From contig VGDT01000005.1 in NCBI GenBank assembly GCA_016869595.1, forward strand, positions 29,659 through 93,658: DNA of 64,000 nucleotides, read 5' to 3'. Below the pieces are notes generated by a model. It saw nothing but the letters and a program-made list of their open reading frames with translations. It was not told where the DNA came from and ran no database searches. This document shows positions 9,446-19,668 of this stretch, piece after piece (within the stretch, counting starts at the first letter, position 1; every line of letters starts with the position of its first letter). Made by a program: the position numbers and the translations under genes. Source of the stretch: Alphaproteobacteria bacterium. GTDB taxonomy: Bacteria; Pseudomonadota; Alphaproteobacteria; Rhizobiales; Beijerinckiaceae.

Positions 9446-10942
9446 CTACGACAAGGTCGGCATAACGAAACTCGCGCCCGCCCTGACGCCCCCGGGCCAG
9501 CGCGACGCAACGGTCTTCGTCTTTGTATAGAAGCGAATGGCATCTGGTCCGTGCTGATTGAGGTCGCCGAACATCGATCGCTTCCAACCGCCGAACGTAT
9601 AGTAAGCCAAGGGCGTCGGGATCGGCACATTGACTCCGACCATGCCCACTTCGACGCGTGAGGCAAATTCGCGCGCCGCATCGCCGTCGCGAGTAAAGAT
9701 CGCGACGCCATTGCCAAATTCGTGGTTGCTCGCAAGTGACAACGCTTCGTCGAAACCGCGGGCGCGAACGACAGACAGCACCGGGCCGAAGATTTCCTCC
9801 TTGTAGATCCGCATCTCCGGCCTCACCTCGTCGAACAGGCACCCGCCCATGTAAAAGCCGTTCTCATAGCCTTGCATCTTGAAGCCGCGGCCATCGACCC
9901 GCAATCTCGCGCCCTCCTGTACGCCGAGCGCGACATAGTCTTTGACCCGCTCCAGATGCGCGCGCGAGATCAGCGGGCCGAAATCGGCTGACGGATCGGT
10001 GGAAGGGCCGACGCGCAGATTTTCCACCCGCGGTTCAAGCCGAGCGACCAGCGCGTCGGCGGTTTCCTCCCCCACCGGCACGGCGACCGAGATCGCCATG
10101 CATCGCTCGCCGCCGGACCCGTAGGCTGCGCCGACCAGAGCGTCGACCGCCTGATCCATGTCGGCGTCAGGCATGATCACCATGTGGTTTTTTGCGCCGC
10201 CGAAACACTGCACGCGTTTTCCGTGGGCGGCCCCATGCGCATAGACATATTCGGCGACGGGCGTCGAGCCGACAAAGCCGATCGCCTTGACTTCAGGCTC
10301 TTCGAGCAGCGCGTCGACCGCCTCCTTGTCGCCGTTGACGACATTGAGCACGCCCGGCGGCAGACCGGCTTCGAGCATCAGTTCGGCGAGAAACAGGGGC
10401 GCGCCGGGGTCTCGTTCGGAGGGCTTCAGAATGAAGGCGTTGCCGCAAGCGATCGCGGGCGCGAATTTCCACATCGGAATCATCACGGGAAAATTGAAAG
10501 GCGTGATGCCGGCGACGACTCCGAGCGGCTGGCGCATCGAATAAACGTCGAGGCCGGCGGCGGCAGAATCCGTGAATTCGCCCTTCATCAGATGCGGAAT
10601 GCCGATGCAAAATTCGACAACCTCGACGCCCCGCTGAATTTCGCCCTGCGCATCGGCGATCGTCTTGCCATGCTCGCGCGCCAGAATCGCCGCAAGCTTC
10701 TCCTTCTCGCGCCCGACGATATCGACGAATTTCATCAGCACGCGGGCTCTGCGCTGCGGGTTCACCGCCGCCCACTCTCGCTGCGCCGCAGCAGCGTTGT
10801 CGACCGCCTCGCGGACCTCTTCGCGGCTGGCGAGCGGCACGCGCGAGATCGTCGTTCCTGTCATCGGTTCGTAGGCGTCGCTGAAACGGCCGGACTTTCC
10901 CTTAACGCGGCGTCCGCCGACAAAATGCCAAAGCTCTTCCAT
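9446..10942 (-). CDS. mmsA: methylmalonate-semialdehyde dehydrogenase (CoA-acylating)
   Basis: ALDH fold; GVVAGITPFNFPVMIPMWKFAPAIACGNAFILKPSERDPG, GSGGERCMAISVAVPVG. Confidence 0.95.
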   Translation of the reverse strand: MEELWHFVGGRRVKGKSGRFSDAYEPMTGTTISRVPLASREEVREAVDNAAAAQREWAAVNPQRRARVLMKFVDIVGREKEKLAAILAREHGKTIADAQGEIQRGVEVVEFCIGIPHLMKGEFTDSAAAGLDVYSMRQPLGVVAGITPFNFPVMIPMWKFAPAIACGNAFILKPSERDPGAPLFLAELMLEAGLPPGVLNVVNGDKEAVDALLEEPEVKAIGFVGSTPVAEYVYAHGAAHGKRVQCFGGAKNHMVIMPDADMDQAVDALVGAAYGSGGERCMAISVAVPVGEETADALVARLEPRVENLRVGPSTDPSADFGPLISRAHLERVKDYVALGVQEGARLRVDGRGFKMQGYENGFYMGGCLFDEVRPEMRIYKEEIFGPVLSVVRARGFDEALSLASNHEFGNGVAIFTRDGDAAREFASRVEVGMVGVNVPIPTPLAYYTFGGWKRSMFGDLNQHGPDAIRFYTKTKTVASRWPGGVRAGASFVMPTLS

Positions 10943-11041
10943 GTTCGCTCATCTAAGGCGCGTCCGCGTGATGTCATCTCGCAAGACGAGACGGCGCGCC
11001 TATATGTTATACAGAGACGGCTTCCGCGACGGACGACCGCG

Positions 11042-11920
11042 ATGGGACTGCAGCTCACGAGCGAAGGCAAGAATCGATACGCGCAGGCCCCGCGACAGGC
11101 GGACTGGACGATAGACCAGAATTGGGCCTCCTATAGCGATGAGGAGCACGACCGCTGGAACAGGCTCTTCGCCCGCCAGGCGAAGCTTTTGCCTGGGCGC
11201 GCTTGCGACGAGTTCCTGGAGGCGAAGCAAAAGCTCGAACTTTCGCGCTCCGGCATTCCGAATTTCGCCGACCTGAGTCGCCGATTGGGGGCCATGACCG
11301 GGTGGAGCGTCGTGCCGGTGGCCGGGCTCATTCCGGACGACGCCTTCTTCGATCATTTGGCCAATCGGCGCTTTCCGGCCGGCGCATTCATTCGTCCTGA
11401 GTCGGAACTCGAATATCTACAGGAGCCCGACGTCTTTCATGACGTTTTTGGGCACGTGCCGCTTCTCGCTAATCCGACCTATGCGCGCTTTCTCGAGGCC
11501 TACGGCAAGGGCGGGCAACGGGCGCTTGGGCGCGGGCAGCTCCACAATCTCGCGCGGCTTTACTGGTATACGATCGAATTCGGCCTGATCGAGACGCCCG
11601 CGGGGCTACGCATTTTCGGCGCCGGGATCATGTCGTCTCCTTCGGAGACGATCTTTTCGCTGGAAGACTCCTCGCCCAACCGCGTCGCCTTCGACCTCGA
11701 ACGCGTCATGCGGACGAATTACATCATCAGCGATTTCCAACAGACCTATTTCGTCATCGAAAGCTTTGAAAAGCTTCTGGCCGATGGCTATCAGGACTTT
11801 GGCCCGATCTATGATCGGCTTCGCGGCGCTTCGGATTTCGCGCCGCAAGAGCTGACGCCTGGAGACCGCGTCATCTCGCGCGGCGATTTCCATTATTTCC
11901 GCGCCAAGCGGAGCGCTTAA
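11042..11920 (+). CDS. phhA: phenylalanine-4-hydroxylase
   Basis: EPDVFHDVFGHVPLLANPTYARFLEAYG (iron-binding HDxxxH); the ORF extension before 11042 is antisense to mmsA and probably not translated. Confidence 0.93.
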   Translation: MGLQLTSEGKNRYAQAPRQADWTIDQNWASYSDEEHDRWNRLFARQAKLLPGRACDEFLEAKQKLELSRSGIPNFADLSRRLGAMTGWSVVPVAGLIPDDAFFDHLANRRFPAGAFIRPESELEYLQEPDVFHDVFGHVPLLANPTYARFLEAYGKGGQRALGRGQLHNLARLYWYTIEFGLIETPAGLRIFGAGIMSSPSETIFSLEDSSPNRVAFDLERVMRTNYIISDFQQTYFVIESFEKLLADGYQDFGPIYDRLRGASDFAPQELTPGDRVISRGDFHYFRAKRSA

Positions 11921-11961
11921 TCCTACAGCGTAATTGGGTGAAGAAAAAAATACGCGAAAAC

Positions 11962-12018
11962 GGGCTTCCTCGTCCTTCGAGACGCGTGCTGCGCACGCTC
12001 CTCAGGATGAGGAAGCCC
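11962..12018. repeat. palindromic intergenic repeat (REP-like)
   Basis: Outer arms GGGCTTCCTC (11962-11971) / GAGGAAGCCC (12009-12018), inner arms TCCTTCGAGACGCGTGC / GCACGCTCCTCAGGA. Confidence 0.7.
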
Positions 12019-12041
12019 TTCACCCGATCGCCCTGTTAACC

Positions 12042-13055
12042 CTAAGGCCCCGAGTTGACGACCCGTTGCTCTATGGCGCCGAAAATCGAATGGCCATCGG
12101 CGTCGCGCATTTCGATGCGCACGACATCGCCCGCTTTCAGGAAGGGCGTTCGCGGCGCGCCCTCGATGAGCTTCTCCACAACGCGTTGCTCGGCGATGCA
12201 GGAGTAGCCGTCCCCGCCCTGCCCGATCGGCCTGCCGGGCCCGCCGTCGGCGCCACGGTTGGACACCGTGCCTGAGCCGATGATCGTGCCCGCGCAAAGC
12301 GTGCGCGTGCGCGCCGCATGAGCGATGAGGCGCGGGAAGTCGAAGGTCATGTCCTTTCCCGCGTCCGGCCGCCCGAACGGCGCGCCATTGACGAAGGACA
12401 GAAGCGGCAACGACAGTCGTCCGCCATCCCACGCGTCGCCAAGCTCGTCAGGCGTCACGGCGACAGGAGAAAAAGCGGAAGCCGGCTTTGACTGAAAAAA
12501 GCCGAAGCCTTTCGCAAGCTCTGGAGCGACCAATCCGCGCAAAGTCACATCATTGACGAGCATCACGAGCTTGATGCGGTCGCGCGCCTCTTCCGGCGTA
12601 ACACCCATCGGCACATCGTCCGCAACGACAGCGACCTCGGCTTCGAGATCGAGCTCGTGCCTTTCATCGCGCAAAGGAATCTCGTCGCGCGGCCCAAGGA
12701 AAGCGTCGGAGCCTCCCTGATACATCAGCGGGTCGCTCCAAAAGCTCTCCGGCATCTCGGCGCCACGGGACTTACGAACGAGCGCGACATGATTGACGTA
12801 TGCCGAACCGTCCGCCCATTGATAGGCGCGCGGCAGCGGCGAGGCGCAGTCCTGCTCCCGAAAGGGAAAGCTCTCGCGAAGTCCGCATTCGAGCCGCGCC
12901 GCCAACGCGCGCAGTTCGGGCGCCACGGCTTCCCAGTCTTCGATTGCCGACTGCAGAGTGGGCGCGACGAAGCCCGCCGCAACGGCGCGCGAAAGATCGC
13001 GCGAGACAAGGAGGAGCGCGCCGTCGCGCCGGCCCTTCAGGGATGCAAGCTTCAC
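12042..13055 (-). CDS. fumarylacetoacetate hydrolase family protein (fumarylacetoacetase)
   Basis: FAH-family motifs ([29 protein letters not shown]); GTG start overlaps hmgA stop as GTGA. Confidence 0.85.
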   Translation of the reverse strand: MKLASLKGRRDGALLLVSRDLSRAVAAGFVAPTLQSAIEDWEAVAPELRALAARLECGLRESFPFREQDCASPLPRAYQWADGSAYVNHVALVRKSRGAEMPESFWSDPLMYQGGSDAFLGPRDEIPLRDERHELDLEAEVAVVADDVPMGVTPEEARDRIKLVMLVNDVTLRGLVAPELAKGFGFFQSKPASAFSPVAVTPDELGDAWDGGRLSLPLLSFVNGAPFGRPDAGKDMTFDFPRLIAHAARTRTLCAGTIIGSGTVSNRGADGGPGRPIGQGGDGYSCIAEQRVVEKLIEGAPRTPFLKAGDVVRIEMRDADGHSIFGAIEQRVVNSGP

Positions 13056-14353
13056 GGTCCGTTGCCGGTAAATTGACGGCGCAATCCCGACCAACACTCT
13101 GCATAATCTTGCTGGAGGGTTTCAAGCGACATGGCGAAAGAGGTCGGATAGAGCGGCAGCCGCGATTCAAACATGAAGGCGAGAGCGTCGTCGATCTTCG
13201 TTGGGGCGAGATCAGCCTCAGAGGCCTGTTCGAAGGCTTCGGCGTCAGGACCGTGCGGCAGCATCGCGTTATGCAGCGACATGCCGCCGGGCTCAAAGCC
13301 GGACGGCTTCGCGTCGTAGCGACCGTAAATCAATCCCATGAATTCGCTCATAATGTTCAAATGGAACCATGGAGGTCGGAACGTATGCTCAGCGACCTGC
13401 CAGCGCGGTGGAAAAATCGCGAAATCGACGTTGCCCACCCCGCTTTCGTCCGATGGAGAGGTCAAGACCGTAAATATTGATGGATCGGGATGATCGAAGA
13501 GCAAGGCGCCGATCGGACAGAATTTTCGCAGATCATATTTATAAGGCGCGTAATTGCCGTGCCAGGCGATGACGTCGAGCGGCGAATGGCCGATCTCGCA
13601 GCGATAGAAGGTTCCGCCCCATTTGACGCTGAGGCGGCAGGGCTTTTCCTTGTCCTCGAATGCGGCGGTCGGCGTAAAGAAATCGCGCGGATCTGCGAGG
13701 CCGTTGGCGCCGATCACGCCGCGATAGGGCAATGTGAAGGGCGCGCCGTAGTTTTCGCAGATATAGCCGCGACACGGGCCTGCGGGCAGCTCGACCCGAA
13801 ATTTCACGCCTCTCGGGATGACGCAAATCTCGCCAGGAGCGCACTCGATGAGCCCGAACTCAGTGAAGATGCGTAGATCGCCAAGCTGCGGGACGATCAA
13901 GAGCTCGCCGTCGGCGTCGTAGAAATAGTCGTCGCGCATCGACTGCGCGGCGAGATAGAGATGCGCGGCCATGCCGACCTTCAGGCCGCAATCGCCGGCC
14001 GTCACGATGGTATGAATTCCATCGACGAAGGAGCCTGCGTCGTCGGCGACATCGCTTGCGCCCCAGCGCAGCTGCCCGAGCGGCGCGTCAACATCGCGGC
14101 AGGGAGCGGTTTTCCAGTGGCTTTGCTCAATTCGCTTCGGATCACGAACGTGAAGGACGGAAGGCCTAATACGGTAGAGCCACGAGCGCCGGTTGACGCA
14201 GTTTGGCGCGGTGAAGGCGGAGCCGGACAATTGCTCGGCGTAAAGACCGTAAGGGCATTGTTGGGGCGAATTCTGGCCGACCGGCAGCGCGCCCGGAAGA
14301 GCTTCGCTTTCAAACTCATTGCCGAAGCCATGGAGATAGGCCATGGGCGCCAT
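13052..14353 (-). CDS. hmgA: homogentisate 1,2-dioxygenase
   Basis: [46 protein letters not shown] and C-terminal cupin region. Confidence 0.95.
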   Translation of the reverse strand: MAPMAYLHGFGNEFESEALPGALPVGQNSPQQCPYGLYAEQLSGSAFTAPNCVNRRSWLYRIRPSVLHVRDPKRIEQSHWKTAPCRDVDAPLGQLRWGASDVADDAGSFVDGIHTIVTAGDCGLKVGMAAHLYLAAQSMRDDYFYDADGELLIVPQLGDLRIFTEFGLIECAPGEICVIPRGVKFRVELPAGPCRGYICENYGAPFTLPYRGVIGANGLADPRDFFTPTAAFEDKEKPCRLSVKWGGTFYRCEIGHSPLDVIAWHGNYAPYKYDLRKFCPIGALLFDHPDPSIFTVLTSPSDESGVGNVDFAIFPPRWQVAEHTFRPPWFHLNIMSEFMGLIYGRYDAKPSGFEPGGMSLHNAMLPHGPDAEAFEQASEADLAPTKIDDALAFMFESRLPLYPTSFAMSLETLQQDYAECWSGLRRQFTGNGP

Positions 14354-14356
14354 GGC

Positions 14357-15454
14357 CTAGCCTGCCGCCCGGTTCAAAACGCCGCGGCGAATTTGGTCCT
14401 CTTCAATCGACTCGAATAGCGCGCGGAAATTTCCCTCGCCGAAGCCTTCATCGCCCTTACGCTGAATGAATTCAAAAAAGATTGGGCCGATGACCGTTTT
14501 GGAGAAAATCTGCAGCAGCAGACGGCGCGCGCCCTGCGTGACGCCGTCGATCAGAATGCCGAGCTCCTTGAGACGCTGCGTCGGCTCTCCGTGGCCCGGA
14601 AGCCTGCGCTCCAGCGCTTCATAATAGGCGTCCGGCGGCGCCGGCATAAATTCGAGGCCATTGTTGCGCATCGCGACAACAGTCTCGTAAATGTCACGAC
14701 AACCGCAGGCGATGTGCTGAATGCCTTCGCCCTTATAGGCATCCAGAAATTCCTCGATCTGGCTTTTTTCGTCGGAGCTTTCATTGATCGGGATGCGAAT
14801 CTTGCCGCAAGGACTCGTCATGGCGCGAGAGCGCAAGCCCGTCAGCTTGCCTTCAATGTCGAAATAGCGAATTTCGCGGAAGTTGAAGATCCGCTCATAC
14901 CATTTCGCGAGCGCGTCCATGCGGCCGCGGCGCACATTATGGGTCAGATGGTCGATCTCTGTCAGGCCCACGCCGAAAGGTTTGGGATCGCGCTCACCGG
15001 TCCATCGAAAGTCGATGTCCCAGATTGATCCCTGATCGCCGTATCGGTCGACAAAATAGATGAGCGAACCCCCGACGCCCTCAATGGCGGGAATGTTCAA
15101 CTCCATAGGGCCGACGCCAAAGGCGACAGGCTTTGCGCCGAGCGAAACGGCGCGGCGCATCGCCTTCGCGGCGTCGATGACACGGAAGCCAATGCAGCAA
15201 ACCGAAGGCCCATGAGCTTTCTGAAATTCGGCGGCGAAGCTGTGAGGCTCCGCGTTCAGCACATAATTCACTTGGCCCTGCCGATACAGCGTCACGTCCT
15301 TGGACCGGTGACGCGCGACGGCGGAGAATCCCATCTTCTCGAAGAGCGACGCCAGTTGCGCAGGATCTGGATGGGCGAATTCGACAAATTCGAATCCGTC
15401 GGTTCCCATCGGATTTTCGGCGGCCGCTTCGGCGCCGCCAAGCGTCGAGTCCAT
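14357..15454 (-). CDS. hppD: 4-hydroxyphenylpyruvate dioxygenase
   Basis: MGTDGFEFVEFAHPDP, IDHLTHNVRRGRM, GVTQGARRLLLQIFSKTVIGPIFFEFIQRKGDEGFGEGNF. Confidence 0.95.
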   Translation of the reverse strand: MDSTLGGAEAAAENPMGTDGFEFVEFAHPDPAQLASLFEKMGFSAVARHRSKDVTLYRQGQVNYVLNAEPHSFAAEFQKAHGPSVCCIGFRVIDAAKAMRRAVSLGAKPVAFGVGPMELNIPAIEGVGGSLIYFVDRYGDQGSIWDIDFRWTGERDPKPFGVGLTEIDHLTHNVRRGRMDALAKWYERIFNFREIRYFDIEGKLTGLRSRAMTSPCGKIRIPINESSDEKSQIEEFLDAYKGEGIQHIACGCRDIYETVVAMRNNGLEFMPAPPDAYYEALERRLPGHGEPTQRLKELGILIDGVTQGARRLLLQIFSKTVIGPIFFEFIQRKGDEGFGEGNFRALFESIEEDQIRRGVLNRAAG

Positions 15455-15523
15455 AACGAGGCCTATACAGTTTTCGCTGAGCTGCTATTTAAATATTGCG
15501 TCGCCGATCCGGTTAAAGGCCCC

Positions 15524-16153
15524 ATGATCCTTTACGACTATTTCCGCTCGTCGGCCGCCTATCGCGTGCGCATCGCCATAGCGCTCAAGGGGCTCGTCGT
15601 CGAACGCCGGCCTGTCCATTTGTTGCGCGGCGAACAGCGCGACCCCGGCTATCGCGCCAAAAGCCCGCTTTCTATCGTGCCAACACTGGAACTCGACGAT
15701 GGGACGCTCATCACCCAGTCGCTGGCGATCATCGACTATCTTGACGCGCTGAAGCCTGATCCGCCGCTTTTACCACAGGACGCCGTCACTGCGGCGCAGG
15801 CGCGGGCGGCGGCGTTGACGATCGCCTGCGAGATTCATCCGCTTGCCAATTTACGGGTTATCGAGGCGCTCCAAGGGCAATTCGGCGCTCGGGACGATCA
15901 GATCGCCATATGGCGAAAGCGCTGGATTTATGACGGCCTCAGCGCGGTCGAGACGCTTATCGCCCCTGCTCCCTTCGCCTTTGGCGCAGAGCCGTCGCTT
16001 GCCGACATATGCCTCATTCCGCAGGTCTATAACGCGCGACGCTTCGACGTCCCGCTCGACGCTTGCCCGCGCATACTTGCGGTGGACTCCGCCTGCGCCT
16101 CGCACCCCGCCTTTATCGAGGCTCGTCCAGAGGCGCAGCCGGACGCCGAATAG
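15524..16153 (+). CDS. maiA: maleylacetoacetate isomerase (zeta-class GST)
   Basis: YDYFRSSAAYRVRIAIALKGL, SLAIIDYLDAL, pathway context. Confidence 0.9.
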   Translation: MILYDYFRSSAAYRVRIAIALKGLVVERRPVHLLRGEQRDPGYRAKSPLSIVPTLELDDGTLITQSLAIIDYLDALKPDPPLLPQDAVTAAQARAAALTIACEIHPLANLRVIEALQGQFGARDDQIAIWRKRWIYDGLSAVETLIAPAPFAFGAEPSLADICLIPQVYNARRFDVPLDACPRILAVDSACASHPAFIEARPEAQPDAE

Positions 16154-16156
16154 CTC

Positions 16157-17257
16157 CTAGGACGCGAGCGTCAGATCAGCGATCACAGCGCCCAGGAACC
16201 GGCCGGCTTCGCCGCCGGTCACGACGCGATGATCGAAAGTGAGGCTCAGCGGCAAAATCCGATGGACCGCCGGCGCGCCATCGACGGCGACAACCTCGTC
16301 GCGAATCCGCCCCGCGCCGAGGATCGTGACCGTCGGCGGCAGCACGATCGGCGCGGCATAGCGCCCGGCGATCATGCCGAAGTTCGACAGCGTGATGGTC
16401 GCGCCGCGCAGATCCTCGGGCGGGATGCGCCGAGCCGCGGCGTCTTCGCGCATACGGTTCAGGGCCTCGCGCAAATCCTTCGCGTCTCGATTGCCGACGT
16501 CCCGCAAGACAGGCACGAACAGGCCTTCTTCCGAGAGGTCTACGGCCACGCCGAGGTCGATCTTCTTCATCACGCGCCGCGCAAAAGCATGCGGCTCGAA
16601 CCAGGCGTTGAGCGCGGGCTCGGCCTTGCATGCTTGCGCCAGTGCGCGGATCAGCCGAACGGTCGTATCGGTTCCGGCGGCCCAGGCATTGATGTCAACG
16701 TCGTCGACAATTGTGGCCGCGGCGACTTCCGCTTGCGCCTGCGCCATATTGTGCGCCATGGCGCGACGTGCGCCGCGCAGCGGCTCGGCGGCTTCCGTCT
16801 CGCTCAAGATGCGCGCTACGCGTTCAATGTCCTGAACGGTGATCAGCTCGTCCGGACCCGAGGGCGTCACCATGCCAAGATCGACGTTGAGTTTACGCGC
16901 AAGCGCTCTCACCGCAGGCGTCGCCCGCAGCGCTCCGCCGGCGTGGCCAACCGAGATCGGCTGGTCGCGGACCACCGCGACGCCATGCTGAACGGCGCCA
17001 ACCACTGACCCGGAATCTTCTCCGGCGCCTTCGAAACCCACCAGCGGCGCGCCGATGCGAATCACGTCTCCAGCGGAGGCGAACAGTCGCTCGACGCGTC
17101 CTGCCTGGGGCGACGGGATTTCGACGACGGCTTTAGCGGTTTCGACCGCAACGAGCGGCTGATCGACTTTGACGTCCTCGCCGGCGGCCACGCGCCATTC
17201 CACGAGTTCGGCCTCCTGCAACCCCTCTCCGAGATCGGGAAGACGAAAGATGTTCAT
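16157..17257 (-). CDS. bkdB: branched-chain 2-oxoacid dehydrogenase E2 (dihydrolipoamide acyltransferase)
   Basis: N-terminal lipoyl domain (VETAKAVVEIPSP), peripheral subunit-binding segment, catalytic LTFDHRVVTGGEAGRFL. Confidence 0.88.
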   Translation of the reverse strand: MNIFRLPDLGEGLQEAELVEWRVAAGEDVKVDQPLVAVETAKAVVEIPSPQAGRVERLFASAGDVIRIGAPLVGFEGAGEDSGSVVGAVQHGVAVVRDQPISVGHAGGALRATPAVRALARKLNVDLGMVTPSGPDELITVQDIERVARILSETEAAEPLRGARRAMAHNMAQAQAEVAAATIVDDVDINAWAAGTDTTVRLIRALAQACKAEPALNAWFEPHAFARRVMKKIDLGVAVDLSEEGLFVPVLRDVGNRDAKDLREALNRMREDAAARRIPPEDLRGATITLSNFGMIAGRYAAPIVLPPTVTILGAGRIRDEVVAVDGAPAVHRILPLSLTFDHRVVTGGEAGRFLGAVIADLTLAS

Positions 17258-18234
17258 GACGCCTCCATCACTTGCCGAACGCCGTCGACGATGCGCTCGA
17301 CGCTCGGAATATATTGCTTCTCCAATTTCGCGAGCGGCACGACGACGTCATAGCCGGTGACCCGCTTGATCGGCGCCAGCAGCGAATAGAGCGCGCGCTC
17401 GGCGATTTCGGCGGCGATCTCGGCGCCAAAACCCGCCGTGCGCGGCGCTTCATGAACGATCACGCAGCGCCCGGTCTTTTCGACGGAGCGCAGGATCGTT
17501 TCGACGTCGAGAGGCTTGAGAGTCGCGACATCGATCACTTCGATTGTGACGCCTTCTTCCTCGAGCTTTTCGGCGGCGGCAAGCACTTCCGGCGCCATTG
17601 CGCCCCAAGTGACGACGGTCGCGTCGGCGCCTTCCCGCAACACGAAGCAGGCATCGAGCGGCAGTTCCGCGCCGTCGTCTTCAACCTCCTCGCGGAAAAG
17701 GCGATAGAGTCGCGTCGGCTCGAGAAAGATGACCGGGTCGGGATCGCGCACTGATGCCAGAAGCAGCCCATAAGCCCGAGCGGGCGAAGACGGCGCCACG
17801 ACGCGCAGCCCCGGCATGTGCGCGAACATCGACTCGGGACTTTCGGAGTGATGCTCAGGCGCGTGAATGCCTGCGCCGCAAGGCGAGCGAAGCACCATGG
17901 GGCATGTCATTCGCCCGCGCGTGCGATTGCGCATGCGGGAAGCATGATTGATGATTTGATCGATGGCCGGGTAGATGAACCCGGAGAATTGAATTTCCGC
18001 GACGGGCTTTAGTCCCATCGCCGCCATGCCCACCGCGACCCCCGCGATGCCGCCTTCCGCCAACGGCGTGTCGATGACGCGCTCGCGGCCGAAGCGCGCC
18101 TGCAAGCCGTTCGTGGCGCGAAACACGCCGCCATTGACGCCGATGTCCTCGCCGAGCAGCAACACATCTCTGTCCTCGCTCATCGCGCGCGCGAGCGCGA
18201 GATTGACCGCTTCGACCAAAGTAATTTCAGCCAT
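17254..18234 (-). CDS. bkdA2: branched-chain 2-oxoacid dehydrogenase E1 beta
   Basis: MAEITLVEAVNLALARAMSEDRDVLLLGEDIGVNGGVFRATNGL. Confidence 0.88.
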   Translation of the reverse strand: MAEITLVEAVNLALARAMSEDRDVLLLGEDIGVNGGVFRATNGLQARFGRERVIDTPLAEGGIAGVAVGMAAMGLKPVAEIQFSGFIYPAIDQIINHASRMRNRTRGRMTCPMVLRSPCGAGIHAPEHHSESPESMFAHMPGLRVVAPSSPARAYGLLLASVRDPDPVIFLEPTRLYRLFREEVEDDGAELPLDACFVLREGADATVVTWGAMAPEVLAAAEKLEEEGVTIEVIDVATLKPLDVETILRSVEKTGRCVIVHEAPRTAGFGAEIAAEIAERALYSLLAPIKRVTGYDVVVPLAKLEKQYIPSVERIVDGVRQVMEAS

Positions 18235-19336
18235 GGCCGTTCCCGCCACCGTCTCCGCTGCGTTGAGCGAAACGGCGCGCCTCTTCTCGTTGCCACTGCA
18301 TTGACTCGGGGAACTTTGCGTAGAGATGCTCGAACATGGCGTCGGAACTGAGCGGCGACGCGTTAAGATAGGCCGCAACTTCGCGATCGACCTCTTCCGC
18401 ACACTCCTTCAGAAGCTCCGACTCCTGCTCCTTCGACCAGGCGCCTTCGCTGACGAGATAAGCGCGCAGCCGAGCGATCGGTTCGCGCGTCCACTGTACG
18501 CGGACGATCTCAGGATCGCGGTAGCGCGAAGCATCATCGGCGGTCGTGTGATCGCCGAGGCGATAGGTGAGCGCTTCGATCAACGTCGGTCCGCCGCCTG
18601 ATCGCGCCTTCTCGACCGCCCGGCGCACGACTTCATGAACCGCAACGACGTCATTGCCGTCGACCTGACGGCCTTCGATACCGGCGGCCACCGCCTTTTG
18701 CGCGAGAGTCTCAGCCGCGCTTTCGAGTTCTCGCGGCGTCGATATCGCCCAGCCGTTATTGCTGATGATGAAGACGACAGGCGTCTTCCAGACTCCCGCC
18801 ATGTTAATCGCTTCGTAAAAGGCCCCATTGGACGTGCCGCCGTCGCCAATGAACGTGACGACGACGCGATCTTCTTTGCGCATCTTCAGCGCGTAAGCCG
18901 CGCCGACCGCCTGCGGCGCCTGAGTGGCGACCGGCACACAGTTCGGAAAGTCGCCGCGCGCATTCTTGAAATCGCTTCCGCGCTCATCGCCGCCCCAATA
19001 GAGCAGACACTCGCACATCGACATGCCGCGATAGAATTGCGCAGCGTGATCTCGATAGGACGGAACCAGCACGTCGCGTTCTTCCATCGCCGCAGCCGTC
19101 CCAACGCCGATTGCTTCCTGGCCAAGCGCTGAGGCGAATGTGCCAAGCTGACCGGTGCGCTGAAGACTGATCGCTTTATTGTCGAAGGTCCTGGTTCGCG
19201 TCATCGCGCGATAGAATTGGACTAGCCTGCCAATGTCTTTCGCCGATTTGCTGGCCGCCTTGCTGATCTCGCCAGTCGGCGACAACAGCTGGACGAAATC
19301 TACATGGAGATCGAAACCCATCTCTATGGTTCCCAT
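18227..19336 (-). CDS. bkdA1: branched-chain 2-oxoacid dehydrogenase E1 alpha
   Basis: TPP motif VVTFIGDGGTSNGAFYEAINMAGVWKTPVVFIISNNGWAIS. Confidence 0.88.
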   Translation of the reverse strand: MGTIEMGFDLHVDFVQLLSPTGEISKAASKSAKDIGRLVQFYRAMTRTRTFDNKAISLQRTGQLGTFASALGQEAIGVGTAAAMEERDVLVPSYRDHAAQFYRGMSMCECLLYWGGDERGSDFKNARGDFPNCVPVATQAPQAVGAAYALKMRKEDRVVVTFIGDGGTSNGAFYEAINMAGVWKTPVVFIISNNGWAISTPRELESAAETLAQKAVAAGIEGRQVDGNDVVAVHEVVRRAVEKARSGGGPTLIEALTYRLGDHTTADDASRYRDPEIVRVQWTREPIARLRAYLVSEGAWSKEQESELLKECAEEVDREVAAYLNASPLSSDAMFEHLYAKFPESMQWQREEARRFAQRSGDGGGNGHG

Positions 19337-19668
19337 CGCCCCGCTCCTGATGAGCGAAGTAGCGCGGCGATGCGGGACGTCACGGCGCCGCGCCGAATTT
19401 TTTGTGGTTTCGCGCCGCAGCGCGGGAAAGCGACTTGCCGATTCTTTGTCATCCCGAGACAGATTTTGTCCCGAAGAAAATCGTTCATATCTAGCCATCC
19501 TCGCTCGAACGGCGCCACATCGTCGCTGTCGACAATATGGCCATCCACATCTTTATTCGGATGCGCATCCCAACGCCTCCATGTGGACAACTGCGACGAC
19601 CCGTCGAACGCGGCGCTGGCGGCGGCGCACGGCAATTTCTTCGACCGACGAACGGCGCGAGATTAGCG

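Noticed and set aside
10184-11041. N-terminal 286 codons of ORF 10184..11920
   Set aside because: Antisense to the well-supported mmsA gene; translation is low-complexity Arg/Ala-rich. PhhA starts at 11042.
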